Notes: generated by a model from the sequence alone, not told the origin. A stretch of DNA of 64,000 bases from Pseudoalteromonas holothuriae (GCF_945859825.1 NZ_CAMAPC010000001.1:186001-250000), one strand, 5' to 3'; positions 20,507-29,902 are shown, numbered from the stretch's first letter. Program-made: numbers and translations.

Positions 20507-21739
20507 TTACTTCTTTTTCTTTTGCTTAGCCTTTAATTTTTTCTTGGCCTTGATTTTTACCGGATCTTTCTTTTTCTTAGGCAGCTTGGCTTCTTTATGT
20601 TGAGGCTCGACTCCTTTGATAATACGTCGCTTTAAGCCTTGTTCAGTATAGCGCTCTACTTTTTTCAAAATAGCGGCATCGTGAGCTTCAACTAATGAAA
20701 TAGCGGTGCCTTTTTTACCCGCCCTCCCTGTACGACCTATTCGATGAACATAAACATCAGCTGTACGTGGCATATCAAAGTTAATCACATGGGTGATGTC
20801 AGGTACATCAATTCCTCTTGCAGCAACATCTGTCGCTATTAAAATACGTGTTTTACCACTGTGAAAGCTTGCCATAGCTGACATACGTTTATCTTGAGGC
20901 ATTTCGCCACGTAGCCAAGTGGTTTTGATGTCATTGGTATAGAGCTCACCAACAAGTTGTTCTAGTCGCTCACGGGTTTTGACAAACACGATGGCTTTGT
21001 GTACTTCTTCATCATTTTTAAGAAGGTGCGTAAGCATTGCAAGTTTATGCTTGTAATCGTCAGCTAAATGCACCCATTGGTGAATTTTCGCTTTTTCTTT
21101 ACGTGATGATTCTGCCTCAAGTAGGGCAGGATCAGTTAGGATCCGCTCTGCAAATAGCTCTACACTGTCGCCCTCTAGCGTGGCCGAAAATAAAAAGCAT
21201 TGACGGCGATTTTTAGCTTCATCACAAATGCGTAGCATTTCTTTTTTAAAGCCTAAATCCAGCATTCTGTCGGCTTCATCTAAAATAAGCAGCTCAACAT
21301 TCTCGGCATGGAAGTTTTCAGTTTCTAGATATTCCATTAGTCGACCAGGGGTAGCTATCAGAATATCATTATTTTTTTCAAAGATTTCTTTGTGGCTACC
21401 ATAATTGATCCCACCCGTTACCACCCCGATACGCAAGTGCGTGTTAGTCGCGAGAAGCTGACATTGCTCATGTATTTGATAAGCAAGCTCTCGAGTAGGT
21501 GTCATGATAAGGACACGCGCAAAACCAGGATCTCTGCGCGGAAAGTCAAGCAAGTACTGAACTGCGGGGATCAAGAAGGCGGCTGTTTTACCCGTTCCTG
21601 TTGGCGCTGAAGCTAAAATGTCACGGCCTCTTAGTGCTTCAGGTATTGCGAGTTGTTGAATGCTGGTGGCTGTTTCGTAGCCCATTTTGTCAATGGCGGC
21701 CAAAACTTTGCCATCGAGATCAAATTCAGAAAATTGCAT
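20507..21739 (-). CDS. srmB: DEAD-box RNA helicase SrmB
   Basis: This 410-residue ATP-dependent RNA helicase helps early 50S ribosome assembly. Walker A is SAPTGTGKT, the DEAD box is LDEADRMLD, motif III is SAT, and the C-terminal HRIGRTGRAG motif VI is intact. A strongly basic Lys-rich tail (about the last 35 residues) likely contacts rRNA. It is divergent from trmN6, as srmB and yfiC are in E. coli, and this pairing supports the SrmB assignment among DEAD paralogues. Confidence 0.93.
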   Translation of the reverse strand: MQFSEFDLDGKVLAAIDKMGYETATSIQQLAIPEALRGRDILASAPTGTGKTAAFLIPAVQYLLDFPRRDPGFARVLIMTPTRELAYQIHEQCQLLATNTHLRIGVVTGGINYGSHKEIFEKNNDILIATPGRLMEYLETENFHAENVELLILDEADRMLDLGFKKEMLRICDEAKNRRQCFLFSATLEGDSVELFAERILTDPALLEAESSRKEKAKIHQWVHLADDYKHKLAMLTHLLKNDEEVHKAIVFVKTRERLEQLVGELYTNDIKTTWLRGEMPQDKRMSAMASFHSGKTRILIATDVAARGIDVPDITHVINFDMPRTADVYVHRIGRTGRAGKKGTAISLVEAHDAAILKKVERYTEQGLKRRIIKGVEPQHKEAKLPKKKKDPVKIKAKKKLKAKQKKKK

Positions 21740-21807
21740 AGCGCATCATAAATAAAGGACAATGAACGCAATTATACGCGCGATGTCTATTTTGGAAAAG
21801 GTGAATC

Positions 21808-22509
21808 ATGTCTGGGTTTGAATTTAAACAATTTAAGGTACAACAATTGAACACCGCAATGAAGGTTTCAACCGATGGCATATTGCTTGGAGCTTGGGTA
21901 AATTTGCAAGAAACCAAGCATGTTTTAGATATCGGGTGTGGGACCGGATTGCTGTCTTTGATGTGTAAGCAGCGTAAACCAAACCTCTATGTAGATGCCG
22001 TTGAAATTGATAGCGGCGCTATATCTGATGCGCGCAATAATATTGCACAAAGCCCTTGGCCTGATGTGCAATTACATCACACTGATATTAAATCTTTCTG
22101 TGCAACCATTAAATACGATTTAGTGATATGTAACCCTCCTTACTTCAATGACAGCTTAAAGGGACAAAATCAGTCAAGAAATATTGCACGTCATACCGAT
22201 AGCTTGAGCTTTCAAGCACTGCTTGAGGCTTTTATAAAAGTCAGTCACCGTACGTCTAGATTAGTGTTTATCTTGCCATGTAAAGAGGCAGAGCAGTTTG
22301 TTGCTATGGCCAAGTCGGCTCAACTTTTCTTATTACGCCATGGTTTAGTATCTAGCACCTCTGAAAAAGCACCGACTCGTAGCCTAATGGAATTGGGTTT
22401 TTGTAAGCCACAAAGCCCTCAAGTACAGTCATTGTGTATTTATCAACATACGCGCAATTATAGCCCTGAGTATATTGCACTATGCAAAGATTTTTATTTA
22501 AAAATGTAA
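21808..22509 (+). CDS. trmN6: tRNA1(Val) adenine-37 N6-methyltransferase
   Basis: This 233-residue class I methyltransferase makes m6A37 in tRNA-Val. The SAM site is DIGCGTGLLSL and the catalytic NPPY is in CNPPYFNDSLKG, a pattern for exocyclic amine methylation. The N-terminal FEFKQFKVQQ segment is typical of YfiC/TrmN6. The divergent srmB neighbour matches E. coli. Confidence 0.93.
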   Translation: MSGFEFKQFKVQQLNTAMKVSTDGILLGAWVNLQETKHVLDIGCGTGLLSLMCKQRKPNLYVDAVEIDSGAISDARNNIAQSPWPDVQLHHTDIKSFCATIKYDLVICNPPYFNDSLKGQNQSRNIARHTDSLSFQALLEAFIKVSHRTSRLVFILPCKEAEQFVAMAKSAQLFLLRHGLVSSTSEKAPTRSLMELGFCKPQSPQVQSLCIYQHTRNYSPEYIALCKDFYLKM

Positions 22510-22735
22510 CTAAATAGGGTGTAAGCCCATTATCTAAAACTCCTTACACAATGCCATTAATACAAGTGTCATCGCGCCCTGTAAGCGGCTGTAATTTATT
22601 TTCTATTACTTTGAACTAAAGTCAAAGTTCATTGTTAAAAAAGTGTTTCGCAATCCTAATTTAAGTGTGGGGACTGTCAGAGCACCCCGCGGCTGTGTGC
22701 AAGTTGCTGATGGGTAGATTAAAGGAGTAAGCGTT
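22510..22735 (+). promoter_or_regulatory. Leader of the ribAD-like accessory operon
   Basis: This 226-base gap holds GTGTAAG/CTTACAC (22519-22549), an inverted repeat ACTTTGA-7-TCAAAGT (22608-22628), and a possible RNA stem in which GTGGGG pairs with CCCCGC around a 12-base loop (about 22667-22690). It ends with a strong ribosome site (AAAGGAG) before the ATG at 22736. The FMN-riboswitch consensus is absent, so control differs from that of ordinary riboflavin genes. Confidence 0.4.
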
Positions 22736-24016
22736 ATGATTTTAACTGCTAGCACGACGTTACCAACTCAATTAGGCTCGTTTGATGTAAAGATTTATCG
22801 TAACGATAAAGGCGAAGAGATTACTGCAATATGCAAAGGTGAGTTGGAAGGTCGTCGTGATTTACCCGTTAGAATGCACTCTGCATGTTTTACTGCTGAG
22901 ACATTGGGGTCGTTGAAGTGTGATTGTAAGCAGCAGTTAGACTTTGCGCTTGCTTACATAGAGCGCCATCAAGGCATGGTTATTTACCTACCTCAGGAGG
23001 GCCGAGGAATAGGGCTAAGTAACAAGATCAAAGCCTATGCATTGCAAGAGCAGGGCTATGATACGATAGAAGCAAACACCTTACTTAACTTACCAATTGA
23101 CGCCAGAACTTATGACGATGCAGCGCAGATATTGCAGTTGCATAAGTTATCGTCAGTTCGCCTTTTGACTAATAACCCTGTCAAGATCAAACAACTAGAG
23201 GAGCTTGGGGTTAAAGTGTCAGGCAGGGTGCCAGTACCCAGTGATCCAACGTCACACGCGATTAGTTATTTAGATACCAAGCGACGTCAAATGGGACATA
23301 TGCTGGGTGATTATCATTTACAGCCTCAAGATTGTGAAATAGTCGCAAACGATAGACCTTTTGTACATATTAATTTTGCGATTGATGGCAATGCTAATAC
23401 TAGCTGCTCTAATGGCGATGCGTTGCCTGTATCTTGTAGTGCTGATTGGCAACGCGTACATGAACTGAGACAAAAATATGATGCGATAGCCGTTGGTGCA
23501 AATACGTGGCTTAACGATAATCCAAAGTTGACAGTACGAGAGGAAGTGCTTGGCCGAAAGCCTCTGCGTCAGCCTGATAGAGTTATTTTCTCGGGTAAAA
23601 AATCGGCTCTATTAAGAGGGCTCAATATAGATCAAGCAAACATACAGCGCTCGACTTTTTTAGTGGGTCAATCAAGTAATGTGACTGCGAAGCATTTGAC
23701 ACAAATAAATGCTGACAGCTACCAGTTAGCGTTGCCATTGGCGCAACTTCGCAATAATAAAGTCAGTAGTATGTTAGTTGAAGGTGGGGTGACGTTAATT
23801 CAATCGTTTATAGAGCAACGACTATTTGATCTTATTACTATTTATGTCAGAACAACGTCGATTTGTCTTGCTGTAAATATTGCCACAGAGGTATTAAAAG
23901 GTATTTATCCCGACCAAATAGAAGCGCAAGCTTTTGGTGATGGTATTTTGCTAAGTGTTACCCAACCTAAATTAAGCTGTGAAATAAAAGCCGTACAGGA
24001 GCTTGCATATGAGTAA
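22736..24016 (+). CDS. GTP cyclohydrolase II fused to a RibD-type reductase domain
   Basis: This 426-residue protein has a complete RibA domain (about residues 1-200): the zinc site C-x10-C-x-C in CFTAETLGSLKCDC, the GTP loop QEGRGIGLSNK and LLTNNPVKI. It is followed by a RibD_C reductase domain (about 215-420) with FVHINFAIDG, DAIAVGANTWLNDNP and MLVEGGVTLI. GTP would be opened to the diaminopyrimidinone phosphate and its ribose reduced to a ribityl side chain. The RibD deaminase domain is missing. It heads a coupled accessory operon with a WD40 gene, recalling toxoflavin toxB/toxE, so a secondary pathway is more likely than riboflavin itself (inference). Confidence 0.88.
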   Translation: MILTASTTLPTQLGSFDVKIYRNDKGEEITAICKGELEGRRDLPVRMHSACFTAETLGSLKCDCKQQLDFALAYIERHQGMVIYLPQEGRGIGLSNKIKAYALQEQGYDTIEANTLLNLPIDARTYDDAAQILQLHKLSSVRLLTNNPVKIKQLEELGVKVSGRVPVPSDPTSHAISYLDTKRRQMGHMLGDYHLQPQDCEIVANDRPFVHINFAIDGNANTSCSNGDALPVSCSADWQRVHELRQKYDAIAVGANTWLNDNPKLTVREEVLGRKPLRQPDRVIFSGKKSALLRGLNIDQANIQRSTFLVGQSSNVTAKHLTQINADSYQLALPLAQLRNNKVSSMLVEGGVTLIQSFIEQRLFDLITIYVRTTSICLAVNIATEVLKGIYPDQIEAQAFGDGILLSVTQPKLSCEIKAVQELAYE

Positions 24017-25472
24017 GCTCATTTTTGGTTTGTTGACCCCCGATGGTGAACAGCTAGATGAATTTCAAACGAAACTCAGAGAGTTCACAATCGCGTTTTC
24101 ACGCTATGGCTATCGCGAAGAGATAGTTGAGGCGTCGGATATAGAGCAGCTACTGATTATGGCAATAGCCAAAAACGCACAGTATTGCCTTATTCAGTCA
24201 GTAGGACATGTGATAGATGAGCAGTGGTATTTACCACACTGGCATCGTCAAGGTTTCCATCAAAGTATACAAAAACTGTGTGATTACAATGACTTTTTGA
24301 TTGCAGGGCAGCTGTATTGTTCAGAAAACAATACGTTGGGCATTGAAACAAGCTGTATACTGATTAACTTATCTCAATATAAAAAGTTGGGCCAGCCTTC
24401 GTTTGGTGAGATTGATTGGCAACCAAGGGAGGTACTCTGTGCAAGCCCTGCGCAGTCGATGAGTGTACAGACTCTATGGCAGAAAAAAACTAAGCCTTGT
24501 GACATTCGAGGGTGGCAATTTCTTCTGAGTAGTTACCAACATCAACTTGTTGTTAGAGCGTTCTCAGAAGACATCAATTACAATCGCTTCGATCTAAATG
24601 TATCGCAGAGTAATCAAGCTTTTGCAGCGCGTTTGCGTAACATCAATACCGCTTTTACAGGTGAGCCTAATTTAGCCGCAACACAGCAAACATTTTTAAA
24701 TCGTGCTCAAAAGCAAATCCAAAGCGCAAAAAAAGGCGTGTTTTTATTAAATATTGAATCATATGATGACGTTGATAATGAAGTCAAAGGGCAACCGCTT
24801 GATACGGTATTTAGTGTAGCAGCAGGTTTTAAAGCCTATCGTATTTTAGCTGCGCATGGTTTTCACGCAAGTAGTAAAGTTGTGTTATTTGATTACAGCA
24901 AACAGGCTTTAGCTGTGCGTCAATATATTGTTGAGCACTGGAATGGTGAAGACTTTACAACATTTGTTAAACAGGTATTTCAACAGTTTCCAGAACCCCA
25001 CACCTTTTATCAACTATGGCACAACACCAATACAACTAATATTGACTGGCAGGATCTTGAGCGGCTTTGGCAAGCAGAGCTAACCCGCTGGGGCGGAGCC
25101 GATAATTTCAAAAAAATGTGGCAAAAGTTTAGCGCGCTAGAGCATCGTTTTATACATGTGGATCTATTGCAAAATAAACAGGCACTTTTCGATGAAATCA
25201 AAATATCGGGCAATAGTTACATTTGGTGGAGTAACGCTTTCTTTACTATTTATAGCCATTGGCACTTTAGTGCTGAACAACGCCACTGCATTTACGGCGA
25301 CTGGGTGAATGCTTTGGCAACTGCTGCAGGCGAGTGCCGAGTTAATGGAGCTGACCATCATAACTGTGCTGTAAATGGGTTAACGGCATTAGCTTATAGC
25401 CGGTTATTTCAAAAACAAACAGGGGGTGAGCTTAACCCCCAGCAATTGTCTTGCTTAGATATTCAATTTTAG
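24009..25472 (+). CDS. Unrecognised 487-residue protein of the ribAD-like operon
   Basis: I do not recognise this protein. It is soluble with no signal peptide. Residues 1-165 look like an alpha/beta nucleotide-sugar-type fold (YCLIQSVGHVIDEQW, then TSCILINLSQYKKLG, as in glycosyltransferases), but no DxD motif is clear. Residues about 230-330 resemble a Rossmann domain (DTVFSVAAGFKAYRILAAHG followed by KVVLFDYSKQA), possibly SAM-binding. The C-terminus has NSYIWWSNAFFTIYSHWHF and an HHNCAVNG motif. The ATG overlaps the fusion gene stop by eight bases, so the two are translationally coupled. It could be a methyltransferase or glycosyltransferase; neither is proven. Confidence 0.8.
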   Translation: MSKLIFGLLTPDGEQLDEFQTKLREFTIAFSRYGYREEIVEASDIEQLLIMAIAKNAQYCLIQSVGHVIDEQWYLPHWHRQGFHQSIQKLCDYNDFLIAGQLYCSENNTLGIETSCILINLSQYKKLGQPSFGEIDWQPREVLCASPAQSMSVQTLWQKKTKPCDIRGWQFLLSSYQHQLVVRAFSEDINYNRFDLNVSQSNQAFAARLRNINTAFTGEPNLAATQQTFLNRAQKQIQSAKKGVFLLNIESYDDVDNEVKGQPLDTVFSVAAGFKAYRILAAHGFHASSKVVLFDYSKQALAVRQYIVEHWNGEDFTTFVKQVFQQFPEPHTFYQLWHNTNTTNIDWQDLERLWQAELTRWGGADNFKKMWQKFSALEHRFIHVDLLQNKQALFDEIKISGNSYIWWSNAFFTIYSHWHFSAEQRHCIYGDWVNALATAAGECRVNGADHHNCAVNGLTALAYSRLFQKQTGGELNPQQLSCLDIQF

Positions 25473-25486
25473 AAAAGGAATGCGTT

Positions 25487-27322
25487 ATGAAAGTGTCTGA
25501 TACTTTTTTACATCATCGTGGTCCAGTTACTTGCGCTGTTCAAGTGGGCGACAGTAGTAAAATTATTACTTCAGGGTACGACAGTGCCGTGGCTTTGTTT
25601 GATATAGATACTGAGGAAGTTGAGCTACTAGGCTACCACGAACATTTAGTAAATCGAGTCACAGTCAATAAAACAGGCACTATCGCAGCAAGCACCTCAT
25701 CTGATTACAACGTGTATTTATGGAACTTAAAAGATAAAAGCTTAAAAATGGTACTTAAAGGCCATTCAGATGATGTAGAAGATTTTGTTTTTATTGATGA
25801 GCACTTAGGTGCTTCAGTGTCTAGAGATTGGCGAATTATTGTTTGGGATTTACAGACAGGTGCCATACAGCGCGTCATCTTGGGGCATCAAAAAGATGTG
25901 CTGTCTATTAATTATTTTGACGGCAAGTTGTATACATCTGGAGATGATATGACATTGCGTGTATGGGATATTGAAACGGGTGATCAACTTGCCAAGATAG
26001 GCCCATTTACTACGGAAACTGACAGCTGTGCGATTGATGAATTAAATCACCGATTAGTGCTTGGCTGTGATGACGGCTTAGTACGTGTTTTTGATCTGAC
26101 TACCCATGCACTCGTAGCCCAGTTAGCGGGTCATAGCTCTGCCATTAAAAAAGTAGCGGTTTCACCCGTTAATGGCGATATTCTATCGGCTGCTTATGAT
26201 CAGCGTATTTTGATTTGGGATAATCAAAACTTTTCGCAGCGTCAGCAACTAGAAAGTAAAAACACGCTATGGGAGCGCTCTTTTAATTGGTCGTCAGATG
26301 GTCAGAGTGTGCTGGCAGGCAGCTTTGATGGCACAGTATTTGTTTGGGATGTACACACAGGGAAATGCACACACCACCTAGGAGCAAACCATGCACGGGG
26401 CAATGCTTGCTTTAATGATATTTCCTCTAAAGGAGATGAGTCAATTGTGGCAGTCAGCGATGACGGTATCGTTCGAGTTGGATCACTGAGCATAGACCAA
26501 GCACAGTGGCATATTCAGTATGCTCCTCAAACAGGGCGGGTTTTGATGAATGCGGTTCACTTTTGTCCGCAAATGCAAAAAGTGATCACGGGGGCACATA
26601 ATCAAAGCTTGTATTTATTTGAACGTACCCAGCAGGCGCTGCATGAGCAAGCCTGTGTCACTTTAAATGAAGGGCCCATTAATACTATTGTGACAGCACA
26701 GCATGAGGGGTATGAAGGTGATTTATTCGTGGCTTGCTATAGTGGAAAAATTGCCCACTTAGCCAGTGATGGTAGACAAATTAACAAAATTACGGCTCAT
26801 GATAATGCAGTGAAAGCTTTAGCGCTTCACCCAACTAAGGCGCTAGGCGTGAGTTGTTGTGCTGAAGGGGCATTAGTTAGTTGGGATTTTGCAGGTAATA
26901 TTCTACAGCGTTATTTGGGGCATACAGCCATTATTGATGACGTTGCGATAGACCCTTGTGGACAATTTGTTGCAAGTGCGGGGCGCGACTTTATTTTGAA
27001 GGTGCACGGCATTGAAGATGGCAAGCTATACCACTGTATTCATTTAGGGCAACGCTCGCCAAAGAGTATGTTATTTCTGAGCTCAGAGGTTGTCATTGTC
27101 ACAAATTACTGGGGGGAACTTTTAAAAGTCGACCTTAGTACTGGCGAGATACAACGAAATACGATTGCAAAAAATGGTATTAGTGCAGTTGTGCGCCATG
27201 GTGAGTATTTGGCTGCAGCCTCTTATGATGGTGCTATTTATCTGGTTGACCCCAAATCGCTCGTGACTGTTAATAGTCTGCGCTCAATGACACAGAAAGT
27301 TTTAGAGCCAGCTTATGTGTAG
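25487..27322 (+). CDS. WD40-repeat beta-propeller protein
   Basis: This 611-residue protein consists almost wholly of WD40 repeats (about 12-14 blades, e.g. DYNVYLWNLKD, DWRIIVWDLQTG, DMTLRVWDIETG, DGTVFVWDVHTG), enough for two propellers. There is no signal peptide or kinase domain, so it is probably a cytoplasmic scaffold. The ATG at 25487 follows AAGGAA; an upstream frame from 25451 is unsupported. As I recall, ToxC of the toxoflavin cluster is also a WD-repeat protein beside RibA- and RibD-type enzymes, the main reason for linking this operon to azapteridines. Confidence 0.9.
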   Translation: MKVSDTFLHHRGPVTCAVQVGDSSKIITSGYDSAVALFDIDTEEVELLGYHEHLVNRVTVNKTGTIAASTSSDYNVYLWNLKDKSLKMVLKGHSDDVEDFVFIDEHLGASVSRDWRIIVWDLQTGAIQRVILGHQKDVLSINYFDGKLYTSGDDMTLRVWDIETGDQLAKIGPFTTETDSCAIDELNHRLVLGCDDGLVRVFDLTTHALVAQLAGHSSAIKKVAVSPVNGDILSAAYDQRILIWDNQNFSQRQQLESKNTLWERSFNWSSDGQSVLAGSFDGTVFVWDVHTGKCTHHLGANHARGNACFNDISSKGDESIVAVSDDGIVRVGSLSIDQAQWHIQYAPQTGRVLMNAVHFCPQMQKVITGAHNQSLYLFERTQQALHEQACVTLNEGPINTIVTAQHEGYEGDLFVACYSGKIAHLASDGRQINKITAHDNAVKALALHPTKALGVSCCAEGALVSWDFAGNILQRYLGHTAIIDDVAIDPCGQFVASAGRDFILKVHGIEDGKLYHCIHLGQRSPKSMLFLSSEVVIVTNYWGELLKVDLSTGEIQRNTIAKNGISAVVRHGEYLAAASYDGAIYLVDPKSLVTVNSLRSMTQKVLEPAYV

Positions 27323-28055
27323 CGATAACCCTGCTCGTTTCGTGATTTTAGCTGCGCCTCGTAGTGGCAGTAATATGCTTGCTAGCATGCTGCACTCTCA
27401 CCCTGATATTTTGTGTCATCACGAAATTTACAATCCAAATGGCCTTTTTTACGCGTTACCTTTACGAGGCAGCCATTTTCGTTTGGCTGATAGTTTGGAG
27501 CATCGAGATAAGCAACCTTTAGAGTGTCTTAAGCGACTTTGGCAAAGCAGTTTAGAGCACAAAGCTGTCGGCTTTAAAATGACACATCGTCAAAACGAGC
27601 GGGTATTTGAGCAAGTGTTATCAGATAAGCGGGTAAAAAAAATACTCTTAGTGCGTAACAATCAGCTTAAGGTGCATGTTTCAAAGTTGATAGCGCAGCA
27701 AAGTGGTGTATGGGAAGAGTATAGTGCTTTACCACCTGCTACACGTTGTCAGGTTAAGGTGGAGCTTGAGCACCTTGAGTCAGATATAACCTTTAATCAT
27801 GCTTACTACCAACATATTCGCAGCATATTGAGCGCCTCAGGACAAACTTGGTGTGAAGCTGAGTATGAAGCACTAAAGACTGCGTCGCAGCAAATGGCGA
27901 TATTACAGTTTCTTGCTATGCGTGAGTTACCTTTAATGGCGCAAAGTCGTAAACAAACACCTAAAGACTTGCGCGAGGTTGTGACTAATTACCAAGAATT
28001 GTTACACCAAAGTACACCGTCAATTCAGGCGCAACTGACAAGCATAGATAGTTAA
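27315..28055 (+). CDS. PAPS-dependent sulfotransferase-like protein
   Basis: This 246-residue protein has the 5'-phosphosulfate loop APRSGSNML near residues 14-22 and a later RNNQLKVHVSKL segment matching the 3'-phosphate-binding motif. The family resembles Stf0-type sulfotransferases. It would transfer sulfate from PAPS to a small molecule or glycan; the acceptor is unknown. The start overlaps the WD40 stop by eight bases (ATGTGTAG), showing translational coupling. Confidence 0.82.
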   Translation: MCSDNPARFVILAAPRSGSNMLASMLHSHPDILCHHEIYNPNGLFYALPLRGSHFRLADSLEHRDKQPLECLKRLWQSSLEHKAVGFKMTHRQNERVFEQVLSDKRVKKILLVRNNQLKVHVSKLIAQQSGVWEEYSALPPATRCQVKVELEHLESDITFNHAYYQHIRSILSASGQTWCEAEYEALKTASQQMAILQFLAMRELPLMAQSRKQTPKDLREVVTNYQELLHQSTPSIQAQLTSIDS

Positions 28056-28065
28056 TAGAGGCTGT

Positions 28066-28581
28066 ATGAATATTGAAAATGCAAAGAAAATTCGGATGGT
28101 CATACTTGATGTTGATGGAGTTATGACTAATGGGCTTGTCGGGTACCAAGCTGAGCAAAGAGTCAAATTTTTCCACTCTCAAGATGACCATCTGATACGT
28201 ATGACAATCAGGGAAGGGCTACCTGTTGGGATTATTTCTGGTCGTGCAGACCCAGCGAATACAGAGCATGCTGACGAGTTGGGTATGGCGCCATGCTACT
28301 TTGGTGAAATTGTAAAGTTGAATGCATTTACGCGATTGTTAGAGACCTATCAACTGAGCGCAGAGCAATGTTTGTATATGGGTGATGATTTAATGGATAT
28401 TCCCGTAATGCGTTTGGTTGGTGTGGCGGTATGTCCAGCAGATGCAACCCCTGAAGCTAAAGAAGCTGCCCATTGGATAACCAATGCAAATGGTGGGCAC
28501 GGTGCTGTTCGTGAAGTTTTGGTTGCACTACTTAAAGCACAAGGGTTATGGCAACAAGCCACACAAAGGTATTTAATTTAA
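28066..28581 (+). CDS. KdsC-like HAD phosphatase
   Basis: This 171-residue HAD-superfamily protein of the KdsC type has the nucleophile motif ILDVDGVMTNG, a HSQDDHLIRM segment, Thr/Ser motif IISGRAD and the acid motif MGDDLMDIPVM. KdsC enzymes are tetrameric and remove phosphate from KDO 8-phosphate, but this copy sits in an accessory operon, away from kdsD and kdsB genes. It may instead dephosphorylate the ribityl-pyrimidine phosphate made by the fusion enzyme, as HAD enzymes do in riboflavin synthesis (inference). Whether it is the only KdsC of the genome cannot be seen. Confidence 0.85.
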   Translation: MNIENAKKIRMVILDVDGVMTNGLVGYQAEQRVKFFHSQDDHLIRMTIREGLPVGIISGRADPANTEHADELGMAPCYFGEIVKLNAFTRLLETYQLSAEQCLYMGDDLMDIPVMRLVGVAVCPADATPEAKEAAHWITNANGGHGAVREVLVALLKAQGLWQQATQRYLI

Positions 28582-28591
28582 GGGGCGAACG

Positions 28592-29902
28592 ATGACGTCG
28601 TATAAGGAATATGCAGGTATATCTGTTGCTGATTTTTCAAGTTCTCCAAATAGGCTAGAGCAACTAAATTATTCACAGTTACAAGATATTGCAAAGATTG
28701 AAGATAATGCGTTTTACTTGCTAGATTTAGACAAAGTGACGTTGAACTATCACACCTTACGTACTAGTTTTACACCGTTGTATGAATCTTGCCAAGTCGC
28801 CTATTCATTTAAAACTAATTATACCCCTGCACTTTGCAAACACCTCAAAGAGCTGGGTTGTTTTGCTGAAGTGGTATCGCAAATGGAGTATGAGATAGCC
28901 ACGAAAGAAGTGGGTTACCCACCATCTCAAGTGATTGTCAATGGCCCGGTACATAACCTGCAGTTTGTTGAGGCCGTATTGTTAGATGGTGCCTGCTTTA
29001 ATGTTGATGCTTGGTATTTGTTAGATATGGTGAAAAGCATTTGTGAGCGTTATGGCGAACGTCAGTTTAAAATCGGTATTCGTCTATCTTACCCTATTGC
29101 TGAAGGCGGTTATTCTCGCTTTGGAATTGAAAGTGATGAAGCCAATTTCGACAAGCTAAGGCAGTGGCAAAATACAGTAAAAAACTGTGACATAATTGGT
29201 TTTCATAGCCATTACTCTAACTCATCGCGCAGTCTGAGCTCTTTTGAGTCGCGTATTAAGGGGCTTGCGAAAGCCAGTTGGACCTTCTTTGAACATCGTT
29301 ACCCTAACTTTATAAATGTGGGCGGAGGATTTTTTGGACAAATGCCTACCTCTTTAGCTGCTCAATATGAAAATGGCACGGTGAGTATTGAGCAATATGC
29401 TGAAGTTATTTGCTCAGTGATGAATACACAGTATCCACCATCACAATCATCAACACCGCCCTTATTATTACTTGAGCCAGGTACTGCGCTGGTGGCAAAT
29501 TGTATGGTGTTTGTAGCCCCCGTACTTGAGGTGAAAAAGTGTGGTGGTCGAACGCTGGTCCTCATCAATGGCAGTAATCACAACGTGAATCACAAATGGC
29601 AAGGTGAGACGTTACCCATCCAGATTATTCGCTGCCCCAATAATGGGCCATTAAATGATGTGAATGAAGTATTCGATATTGTGGGTAACACTTGCATAGA
29701 AAAAGATGTGATATGTACCGATGTGCAAGGCGGGGTGCAGGCAGGGGATTTCATTGTATTTCAATATATGGGTGGTTATAGCAATGTACTGAAACAGCCA
29801 TTTATTCATCCTTGCCAAGGCATTTATGCATGGCAGCAACAAACATTAATTCAAATTAAAAAATCTGGAGATATGCGCTCAGTGCTTTATGACTATCAGT
29901 AG
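28592..29902 (+). CDS. Fold-type III PLP-dependent decarboxylase (Orn/DAP/Arg family)
   Basis: This 436-residue protein has the alanine-racemase-like barrel and beta domain of diaminopimelate and ornithine decarboxylases. The PLP lysine is K74 (YSFKTNYTP), the phosphate-binding Gly run is NVGGGFFG (244-246), His205 is in FHSHYS, the LEPGTALV segment is at 294-301, and catalytic Cys368 is in GNTCIEKDV. All key residues are present, so it should be active on an amino acid or similar substrate. The specificity helix does not clearly match lysA or speC, so I give no symbol. It follows the phosphatase gene by 10 bases. Confidence 0.88.
   Translation: MTSYKEYAGISVADFSSSPNRLEQLNYSQLQDIAKIEDNAFYLLDLDKVTLNYHTLRTSFTPLYESCQVAYSFKTNYTPALCKHLKELGCFAEVVSQMEYEIATKEVGYPPSQVIVNGPVHNLQFVEAVLLDGACFNVDAWYLLDMVKSICERYGERQFKIGIRLSYPIAEGGYSRFGIESDEANFDKLRQWQNTVKNCDIIGFHSHYSNSSRSLSSFESRIKGLAKASWTFFEHRYPNFINVGGGFFGQMPTSLAAQYENGTVSIEQYAEVICSVMNTQYPPSQSSTPPLLLLEPGTALVANCMVFVAPVLEVKKCGGRTLVLINGSNHNVNHKWQGETLPIQIIRCPNNGPLNDVNEVFDIVGNTCIEKDVICTDVQGGVQAGDFIVFQYMGGYSNVLKQPFIHPCQGIYAWQQQTLIQIKKSGDMRSVLYDYQ

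Noticed and set aside
22510..22735. FMN (RFN) riboswitch before the RibA fusion
   Set aside because: I looked for the conserved RFN blocks around the six helices and found none; the gene's riboflavin-like enzyme alone is no evidence.
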